Positions 48,779-57,900 of a stretch of 64,000 nt of DNA are shown here, piece by piece. Below the pieces are notes generated by a model, which had not been told where the DNA came from, did not search any database, and worked only from the letters and a program-made list of their open reading frames with translations. The stretch is taken from positions 3,449,858-3,513,857 of the forward strand of contig CP092872.1 in assembly GCA_030710605.1 (NCBI GenBank), given 5' to 3'. Made by a program: the position numbers and the translations under genes. The first letter of the stretch is position 1. Every line of letters starts with the position of its first letter. Source of the DNA: Cordylochernes scorpioides (lineage: Eukaryota > Arthropoda > Arachnida > Pseudoscorpiones > Chernetidae).

Positions 48779-49834
48779 TCACACACATCGGCGTATACCT
48801 CTGGGCTCAGGTTCCGGGTGTTCAGCGGTTTTTTTGTCATCAGACGGGCTGTCTAGGCTAGGGGGAACTTCCTCAACCATGCGAACATATTTTATTCTGC
48901 AATACTTTGCCACATGACCCGGTCTATTACATCTAAAGCAGATAGGTCGTCCGTCCTCGGTTCTACCTCTATCATTCCGAGGTTTTCTATCATAAGTGTT
49001 GCCAGAAGGAGTTCGTCTATATGTATCCCTTTGAGTGGATCGGGGAAATGTACGAGTCTCCTGTGGGGGGAAGTAAGTTTGGTTTTGTCTTGGTGTTCCC
49101 ATCATAGGCCTCGAGTAATTTTCAGTTTTACATGATTGAAACTCTCTTGGTCGCCTGTTCCATCCGGCATGATTAGTTTCTTTTTGAGAAATCCGATTCA
49201 TAAGAATTTTATTCTTCTCCTTTCGTTCCAGGTATTCCTTCTCGAACCCATCGATTCTCTTACATGCTTCCAGAAGTTCGTCGATGGTTTTAGGGGGGTT
49301 GAGATATAGCGCCAGCGCGTACTCTTTCTTTAGACCTCCGATTACAAATTTAATTTTTTCCATCTCTTCCATATTGGGCTGGACTTTGCTGCATTGAAGC
49401 AATATATCTTCAGCAAATCGCATCGCGAGTTCATTCCACCCCTGCATTCTGTTCAGTTTGAGCATCATCTCGTCCTTGTTCTCTAGCGACGCGAAGTCCT
49501 GGATGAGGCGAGTCTTGAAAATTTCCCAGGTGGCAAGATTGACCTTGTGGAATTCATACCAAGTTTTAGCAGGTCCGACTAGGTTCATGGCGGCGTAGCG
49601 GGTGATGATGTAATCCGCCCAGCGGTAAAGAAACCCAACTTCTTCAAGAGAAGTGATCCATTGGCGTGGGTCTTCGTCTCCAGCATACTTCCTGATGTTC
49701 AAGCTTGGATTAAAGGGTGTAGGGTCGAAACCGGCATCTCCACCAGTTGTTACAACTGCCTCGACCGTAGGTGCTTCTAAGGGTTTCTGATCAGCGTTCG
49801 CCATCTCATAAAATAAACCAGACCGCGTTCTCAT
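48779..49834 (-). CDS. gag: Gypsy gag polyprotein
   Basis: The frame has 351 codons. The N-terminus MRTRSGLFYEMANADQ is encoded inside the LTR, and the first ~30 residues precede the primer-binding site. A capsid-like region follows (FDPTPFNPSLNIRKYAG, DEDPRQWITSLEEVGFLYRW), then a basic Arg-rich stretch, and a CCHC zinc knuckle CFRCNRPGHVAKYC at residues 299-312 for RNA binding. No Met lies near the start of the capsid block, so initiation in the LTR is the likely native state. It ends TGA at 48779; a second TGA in the same frame at 48734-48736 precedes the protease. Confidence 0.9.
   Translation of the reverse strand: MRTRSGLFYEMANADQKPLEAPTVEAVVTTGGDAGFDPTPFNPSLNIRKYAGDEDPRQWITSLEEVGFLYRWADYIITRYAAMNLVGPAKTWYEFHKVNLATWEIFKTRLIQDFASLENKDEMMLKLNRMQGWNELAMRFAEDILLQCSKVQPNMEEMEKIKFVIGGLKKEYALALYLNPPKTIDELLEACKRIDGFEKEYLERKEKNKILMNRISQKETNHAGWNRRPREFQSCKTENYSRPMMGTPRQNQTYFPPQETRTFPRSTQRDTYRRTPSGNTYDRKPRNDRGRTEDGRPICFRCNRPGHVAKYCRIKYVRMVEEVPPSLDSPSDDKKTAEHPEPEPRGIRRCV
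49731..49745 (-). other. Primer-binding site, probably tRNA-Ala
   Basis: Two bases inside the 5' LTR the - strand reads TGGTGGAGATGCCGG. TGG pairs with a tRNA CCA end, and the stretch is complementary to the GCATCTCCACCA 3' end known from animal tRNA-Ala. The site lies within the gag reading frame. Confidence 0.7.
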
Positions 49835-50042
49835 AAAGCAAGCAACTATTATTTATTAATAATGAAAGAAGTTAAACTGATTTAGAGTAACAACGAACTA
49901 AACTCAAAAAAACAAAAGAAGCTCTATCAACTAATTGTATATCGCTCTTATATCAAAAGCCTTATTTACATAAATTTCTATTACCAATTATATTTTATAC
50001 TAATTTACATATTTTTACAAAATAACTATGCAGAGTGTGACA
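49748..50042 (-). repeat. 5' LTR of the gypsy element
   Basis: On the - strand it reads TGTCACACTCTGC...TGTAACA. It is identical to the other LTR except at one base near its inner end. The gag start codon (49834) lies inside it, 87 nt before its end. Confidence 0.95.
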
Positions 50043-50350
50043 ATATTGTTTTTTTTAGTTAGTTATCAAATCATTTTGTAATTGTAGTTCTTTTTTGTTT
50101 TATTGTGTTCCTTTTTAAGCAATAAAATATGTATATAGAAATAAGGTGTAATATTCAATTCAAGCATATGGAACCAAGATCGATTCATTTTTGAAACAAT
50201 GCAAAAGCTTATACAACTTTAACTTTTTCATACACTCTTATTTGTAACACTTTCTATTGACAAAGGTTTGAAGATCAATTATTGGAAGTTGATTTGGAAA
50301 AATATATTGCTACGTCAGCACTTCTCTTCTATTTTTAAGCTTATTTTGGA

Positions 50351-50600
50351 GTGTTGGCTTCCGCCAGTTCTTCATGCCAGGCCTGCGGTTCCGCGGATCT
50401 CTCCCCTGACCATCGCTACTGGAGCTGCAGGCGTATTAGGCCCCTCATCATCGAAGCCTTCAGTGTCCTCGGGCGACCTCCTGACTTGCGGGCCTGGATT
50501 TTCGGGTCTGGCCTCGAAGATAACGACTTGGCCATCCTGGCGTCTGCCAAATCCATCATCTACCGGTACTTCGTACAGGTTGGGCTGACCACCCGCTCAT
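50351..50600 (+). pseudogene. Fragment resembling a LINE ORF2 C-terminus
   Basis: The frame encodes CQACGSADLSPDHRYWSCR, then RPLIIEAFSVLG, PPDLRAWIFGSGLEDNDLAI and SAKSIIYRYF. The C-x2-C...H...C pattern followed by a helix resembles the zinc-binding tail of non-LTR reverse transcriptases. Nothing upstream continues it. Confidence 0.5.
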
Positions 50601-50664
50601 CGCCTGGGAAAGAAGGTTCACTCGCCGGGGCACATCCCCCGCATGATCATCTGTATTTTAGATG

Positions 50665-51030
50665 GAAATTTTGCCGGGAGGAAATTTTTCTAAAGAGACA
50701 AGGGTCGCCTCTCCCGTCAAAATAGACGTCTGAAACCAGACGCCATCTATGGCCCAGCCACTTTGCCAGCTAAACACCTCTTTGGTAGATTGTCAAGATT
50801 CCATTAGATCCCGTGTGGATCTCATGGAATAAAGTCCGCCCTAGACTGACGAGGGCCATTAGCCCGAAACCATGGTCTCTAGGTGGACGCTTTTCAGTTT
50901 GCCAAAGCTGGTGTTGTGGCTTTGTCACCGACCCGAGGCCGCTAGTTGCGGCGACGGTCAATAGATGGCGTATGGTTTTAGACGTCTATTTTGACGGGAG
51001 AGGCGACCCTTGTCTCTTTAGATCTGTATT
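50665..51030. mobile_element. Foldback element with GC-rich arms
   Basis: aaagagacaagggtcgcctc...aatagacgtct (50693) pairs with agacgtctattttgacggga...cttgtctctttaga (ending 51022). Confidence 0.8.
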
Positions 51031-51339
51031 TTAGTTTATTTATTTATATTTTTAATGTAAATTATTGACAAGAAGTCAATAAAATTTGTTTCAATTGTCA
51101 TACTTGCAGACTGAGAAAGCATGGCCACAACGAAGTATCACAGGAACTTGGAGTCTTTGCATTCAGTCTTCAATCAACTTTGCAGCTAGGGTGGATGACA
51201 GAATGACTGGTGTGTAACTGTCCAACTCAATTACTTCTTTAACAAACATCTTGGTCTTTTACATCATTTCTATGATGTCTGGTTCTTCAGTGTGAGAGAC
51301 CACACGTTTAGATATAAGTTTGTAAAAAGAAAAATTCGC

Positions 51340-51745
51340 GTTTTGGTGTTTCCATTTGTATTATATAGATGACGCGTTATTGCCATATTAATTTATGCCT
51401 AACTGGCCTTGTCCTTATTGTTTGCGGAAGAGCATTGCTCGATACAAATATTTAAATGTAATTCTACTGTCCTATAAGCTTATGTCCATAGTATACCTAA
51501 ATACCATTTCTAAGATTCACCATTCAGTGTAGCATATAAAAGCAGAATGATCCAATACAGTATTAGAGCTCTAAAGAAGCGGTCTGGTAGATTAAAAATT
51601 GGTGAAACCGCTGGGAGGGTTCACAACTGATAAGCTAAGCCCTCCCAATATTTTTTTCATCGCAGTAAGGACAGTAGTAGTTTGATTTATTTGTGAAAAG
51701 AAACATTCGCGTTTTGGTATTTTCAATTGTATTATAACTTCTATT
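51340..51745. mobile_element. MITE-I, complete-type copy
   Basis: aaattcgcgttttggtgttt ... gcagtaaggacagtagtagt ... acattcgcgttttggtattt; contains gctgggagggttcacaactg. It covers the 3' flank of the channel gene. Confidence 0.7.
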
Positions 51746-51760
51746 GTAATATTTAGTTAA

Positions 51761-51955
51761 TTAAGAAGGGGGATACCTGGAAGGACGGTAGTGAGGGAAG
51801 GAACGTCGGGCCCGCGGTGGGGGGCGCCGTACCCTGCGCCGGTAGAGGAACGCCAGCACGCTGACCACGTGCTCCAGGACCTCCACAATGGTGATGGCGG
51901 ACACGCCGATGTAGAGTCCCAGACAACCGCCCAGGTCCGCGAACAGCTGGGGCAA
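51761..51955 (-). CDS. DEG/ENaC terminal exon: TM2, G-x-S filter, C-tail
   Basis: The acceptor is gtgtgtgctcag and the stop is TAA at 51761-51763; 65 codons including the stop. It encodes LPQLFADLGGCLGLYIGVS then AITIVEVLEHVVSVLAFLY and a basic, proline-rich tail (RRPPPRARRSF). GVS is the G-x-S selectivity triplet. A possible AATAAA (- strand) at 51686-51691 lies inside repeat MITE-I. Confidence 0.92.
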   Translation of the reverse strand: MPQLFADLGGCLGLYIGVSAITIVEVLEHVVSVLAFLYRRRVRRPPPRARRSFPHYRPSRYPPS

Positions 51956-54900
51956 CTGAGCACACACGGACTCTTCCATTCTCTGTACGAGGACTACTCT
52001 GAACGATTCCTATTGGAGCGTAGGACAGGTTTAACCAAGTCCAAGAGATAGGACAGCAACCTGGCCATGAAAATCTCGTAGACGTCTGTGGGCTGATTGG
52101 TCGACCCCATGGAGCTAGACCATAAAGGCGGGCGCGAGGGGACAAACCAAATGGACGCTCGGTGCATGGAGAATGCACCAGTTCCAAATTGGCTGGAAAA
52201 CTGGATGGCAGCTTGGGCTCTAGGCGTTCAAACAATACTAGCTTAGGTTCCATCTTACGATGTACGAGGGCTGCGTCTGTGGACATCCTAGTGTCGGTGC
52301 CATGCCTAGAATGTCCTCTCCTAGAAGGCTTTAACCATCTGAAACGCGAAGCTCAAGGAACAACGAAACCGTAAATTTTCAAGAATTTGAGGACTCTAAT
52401 GGTTGGGAATTTACTGGAGCACAGAAAAAAATCACCATTCTGGGCACCATCGTCACCCCGGGAACATCGGTACAAGAACAGTACATTAGTAAACTACTGG
52501 AAGGACCCATGGTTCGCCTTTGTCCTCAGTCTCTCTCTCTCTCTCGAATGTTGTTGTTTTTGTCGTCGTGTCCAATGAAGAGCCTCAGATGTCTCCATAC
52601 ATCTCCATCACAGCAATGTCCTCTATCTTGGGTGTGTAAAGCTGCTGCTCTGGGTCTATGTCAATTTTCTGTAAGGCTGCGTCAATTGCTGGACATGAGA
52701 ATATGTGGGTAGGTGTTAGTTCCACACCAGAACAGTTGTTACATGTCCTATAGGTTCTTGTGCCATCTGGATGTATTGTCATTCCTTTATAGTGTTTTGT
52801 TTTAAGTCTTGTTATAGTTTTTGTCAGTTTTCTCTCAGAGTTTATTTCACATATTTGATCTTTTCTTATTTTTTGCTTAATTATCTTGTATTTTTCCAAA
52901 GCATCAGCGTCAAAAAATCTCTCTATAATGATGGAGGCAGATAGGGTTGCCCATAACCTCTATACCACCATTCTTCAGAGTCCATAGGGTCTGGCCACTT
53001 CCCCGTGGTCCCCGTTGGATAAGTTTACCCTCCCAATGATCTCATGTGAGGGAAACTAGACGAAACAGAGCATGTCGGGTTACAAAATCATCCTAATACG
53101 GGCCGTTTGGGGGTGGTTTTTCCAATGCAAGTTCCCTTGGTTTATGAGCCAAGATGGCGGTATAGTACAGCTGTACAGACTTCGGTCTAGGTAGCCCGCT
53201 ATCCATCTGTGCACGAGGTCTGGGATTTGTTCGGTACGTATGTCTTTCTACTTCTCAAGGATTGTATGTTCCGAGAATTGAGAGTAGGAATTCTTGACTT
53301 ATGGGCTTCAAATTTTAGATGGTCAATTATAGGAATTATACCTTCCATTTAGTTCCATGCCAGGCCATGACTTAAGTAGGTGCATTCATCTAGGCATATA
53401 TATCCTAGTGAGATAGGTAAAATGGATTTATTTAAAGAAGTAATAAGTATGTAAAACATATGAGTAAACATTTGGTTTTCTAGAAACTTTTGATAAAAAT
53501 TAGCAGCGAGTATCTTTTTATATCGTGAAAGTAGCGAACTTTCGAGCAAAAACATTCTTCTTCATGCTTAGTAAATATGTAAAAATGGAAATATGAACTA
53601 TTTATAGAAATAAAATATTTACATAAACAGTCAGGAGAGTGCATAATGTGATCATTTGTATAATAAAAACATTAAAAGATAGTTTTAAACTCATTATCTT
53701 GTCTATTGATATATTGAGCGTTTTGATTATCCTTCAATGTTTTGATTTCAAAATCCTGTGCGAATGCAGGTAAATATTTGATTTTTTATAAATATTCCAT
53801 ATTTATTCTTACAACTTGTATAAGCCTGTATGCAAGTGATTTGTTCGAAAGCTTGTTTCTATTTCACAATAGGAAGGAGATAATCGTTGATTATTTTCAT
53901 CAAAAGTTTCTAGAAAGGTATATTAGAAGTTTTAACCACTATGGTATATTCCAGCCAAGAGTAGAGATGTCAGAGAGCTCACCGTATATCCAGGGATGTC
54001 CCTCACAGACAGGTAGTTCATCTCTTGGATGAAGACGTGGACTCGCAGGAAGTTTCTCCTGTAACACAGAAGTACTACATAGCTACACAATTGTATATAA
54101 AATCAAAGGTCACCTCTCCCTTCAAAATAAACGTCAAAACTTGACACCATCTATTGACCGTCGCCGCAAACTAGCAGCCTCAGGTCGGTGACAATGTCAC
54201 AACACCAGCTTTGGTAAATTGAGAAGTGTCCACCTAGAGACCATGGTTTCGGGCTAATGGCCCTCGTCAGTCTAGGGCGGGCTTTATTCCATGAGTTACA
54301 CAAGGAATCTAATGGAATCTTCACAATCCGCCAAAGAGGTATTTAGCTGGCAAAGTGGCTGGGCCATATCTATTCCCAAAATATAGATGGAAATTTTGCC
54401 GGGAAGACGCTTCTCAGTTTGCCAAAGCTGGTGTTGTGGCTTTGTCACCGACCTGAGGCTGCTAGTTTGTGGCGACGGTCAATAGATTGCGTCAAGTTTT
54501 GATGTCTATTTTGACGGGAGAGGTGACCTTTGATTTTATAGATAAATTTACTCCCGGGAAAATTTCCATCTACAGAATTGTCATTCTTACAGAAAATAAT
54601 TAGTTTGATTCAACAATCGGAAAATGAGAGATTTTTAAACTATTATCTCTTGGGGTTATAAAATTTACATTCTTGATGGATCATATATGGAATGACAGAA
54701 TGATGTTTGATGGTCTAATGAGGTAAATCCAAGTCCCGCATTTTTAAAGATTCTTAGAACGAAATGGACCTTGGCTTAAGTCCCAGATACTTGAAGATTC
54801 TTAGACCTGGACTTTTTTTGCTTGAACCTCTACAATCTGAGAATTTCCTTAGACCCGGGCTTTACCTGAAGTCCCAGATTCTGGAAGATACTTGCCCCGG

Positions 54901-57900
54901 GCTTTACCTGAAGTCCCATATTTTGAGAAGATCCTTAGACCCGGACTTTACCTGAATTCTCAGATTCTGAAAGATCCTTAGACCCGGACTCTACCTGAAT
55001 TCTCAGATTCTGGAAGATCCTTAGACCCGGGCTATACCTGAAGTCCCAGATTATGAAAAGATCCTTAGATCCAGGCTATGCCTGAAGTCCCAGATTATGA
55101 GAAGATCCTTAGGCCCAGGCTATGCCTGAAGTCCCAGATTATGAGAAGATCCTTAGATCCGGGCTATACCTGAAGTCCCAGATTATGAGAAGATCCTTAG
55201 ACCCGGGCTATACCTGAAGTCCCAGATTATGAGAAGATACTTAGATCCGGGCTATACCTGAAGTCCCAGATTATGAGAAGATCCTTAGACCCGGGCTATG
55301 CCTGAAGTCCCAGATTATGAGAAGATCCTTAGACCCGGGCTATACCTGAAGTCCCAGATTATGAGAAGATCCTTAGATCCGGGCTATACCTGAAGTCCTA
55401 GATTATGAGAAGATCCTTAGACCCGGGCTATACCTGAAGTCCCAGATTATGAGAAGATCCTTATATACGGGCTATACCTGATGTCCCAGATTATGAGAAG
55501 ATCCTTAGATACGGGCTATACCTGAAGTCCCAGATTATGAGAAGATCCTTAGATCCGGGCTATACCTGAAGTCCCAGATTATGAGAAGATCCTTAGACCC
55601 GGGCTATACCCGAAGTCCCAGATTATGAGAAGATCCTTAGACCCGGGCTATACCCGAAGTCCCAGATTATGAGAAGATCCTTAGATCCGGGCTATACCCG
55701 AAGTCCCAGATTATGAGAAGATCCTTAGATCCGGGTTATACCTGAAGTCCCAGATTATGAGAATATCCTTAGACCCGGGCTATACCTGAAGTCCCAGATT
55801 AGGAGAAGATCCTTAGATCCGGGCTATACCTGAAGTCCCAGATTATGAGAAGATCCTTAGACCCGGGCTATACCCGAAGTCCCAGATTATGAGAAGATCC
55901 TTAGATCCGGGCTATACCCGAAGTCCCAGATTATGAAAAGATCCTTAGATCCGGGTTATACCTGAAGTCCCAGATTATGAGAAGATCCTTAGATCCGGGC
56001 TATACCTGAAGTCCCAGATTATGAAAAGATCCTTAGATCCGGGCTATACCTGAAGTCCCAGATTATGAGAAGATCCTTAGACCTGGTCTATACCTAAAGT
56101 CCCAGATCTTGGAAGATTCTTAGACCCAAGTTTTACCTGAAGTCCCAAATATATCCTCAGACTCACCTGAAGACTTTGAAAAGTCCCGAGGACCTACCTG
56201 AAGTTATCGCGGTCCAGATCCTCGTCCTCCGTGTTGTTGTCAGAGAGGGAACGGCCCAGGCGCTGGTTGAGCTGCGGCCATCGCTTCAGGGCGTATCGCT
56301 GCTGCTGGAGATTGGGCCACTCGGACTGGGACACTGTCAGGTCGTACCGCAGGTCGCTGCCACATTGTTTATCTCACCTTATAGCAAACATTTCCATCTA
56401 GGGAATTCGGAGTAGGAATATAATGTAGGAGTGTATATCTCACCTTATAGCAAACATTTCCATCTAGGGAATTCGGAGTAGGAATATAATGTAGGAGTGT
56501 ATATCTCACCTTATAGCAAACATTTCCATCTAGGGAATTCGGAGTAGGAATATAGAGTAGGAGTGTATATCTCACCTTATAGCAAACATTTCCATCTAGG
56601 GAATTCGGAGTAGGAATATAGAGTAGTAGTGTATATCTCACCTTATAGCAAACATTTCCATCTAGGGAATTCGGAGTAGGAATATAATGTAGGAGTGTAT
56701 ATCTCACCTTATAGCAAACATTTCCATCTAGGGAATTCGGAGTAGGAATATAATGTAGGAGTGTATATCTCACCTTATAGCAAACATTTCCATCTAGGGA
56801 ATTCGGAGTAGGAATATAATGTAGGAGTGTATATCTCACCTTATAGCAAACATTTCCATCTAGGGAATTCGGAGTAGGAATATAGAGTAGGAGTGTATAT
56901 CTCACCTTATAGCAAACATTTCCATCTAGGGAATTCGGAGTAGGAATATAATGTAGGAGTGTATATCTCACCTTATAGCAAACATTTCCATCTAGGGAAT
57001 TCGGAGTAGGAATATAGAGTAGGAGTGTATATCTCACCTTATAGCAAACATTTCCATCTGGGGAATTCGGAGTAGGAATATAGAGTAGGAGTGTATATCT
57101 CACCTTATAGCAAACATTTCCATCTAGGGAATTCGGAGTAGGAATATAGAGTAGGAGTGTATATCTCACCTTATAGCAAACATTTCCATCTGGGGAATTC
57201 GGAGTAGGAATATAGAGTAGGAGTGTATATCTCACCTTATAGCAAACATTTCCATCTAGGGAATTCGGAGTAGGAATATAGAGTAGGAGTGTATATCTCA
57301 CCTTATAGCAAACATTTCCATCTAGGGAATTCGGAGTAGGAATATAATGTAGGAGTGTATATCTCACCTTATAGCAAACATTTCCATCTAGGGAATTCGG
57401 AGTAGGAATATAGAGTAGGAGTGTATATCTCACCTTATAGCAAACATTTCCATCTAGGGAATTCGGAGTAGGAATATAATGTAGGAGTGTATATCTCACC
57501 TTATAGCAAACATTTCCATCTAGGGAATTCGGAGTAGGAATATAATGTAGGAGTGTATATCTCACCTTATAGCAAACATTTCCATCTAGGGAATTCGGAG
57601 TAGGAATATAGAGTAGGAGTGTATATCTCACCTTATAGCAAACATTTCCATCTAGGGAATTCGGAGTAGGAATATAGAGTAGGAGTGTATATCTCACCTT
57701 ATAGCAAACATTTCCATCTAGGGAATTCGGAGTAGGAATATAGAGTAGGAGTGTATATCTCACCTTATAGCAAACATTTCCATCTAGGGAATTCGGAGTA
57801 GGAATATAGAGTAGGAGTGTATATCTCACCTTATAGCAAACATTTCCATCTGGGGAATTCGGAGTAGGAATATAGAGTAGGAGTGTATATCTCACCTTAT

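Larger units (their letters stand above)
44977..50042 (-). mobile_element. Ty3/gypsy LTR retrotransposon, recent insertion
   Basis: The element is 5066 bp, flanked by ATAT (44973-44976 and 50043-50046). The 295-bp LTRs at 44977-45271 and 49748-50042 start TG and end CA and differ at one base that I can see. On the - strand the order is 5' LTR, primer-binding site, gag, protease, RT, RNase H, integrase, polypurine tract, 3' LTR; there is no env. The order RT-RNaseH-IN and the GPY/F-type tail make it Ty3/gypsy. It lies between RFT1 and the channel gene. Confidence 0.96.

Noticed and set aside
51753..52286. 177-codon - strand frame as a separate gene
   Set aside because: It overlaps the channel terminal exon in another frame, is compositionally biased by that exon, and has no domain.
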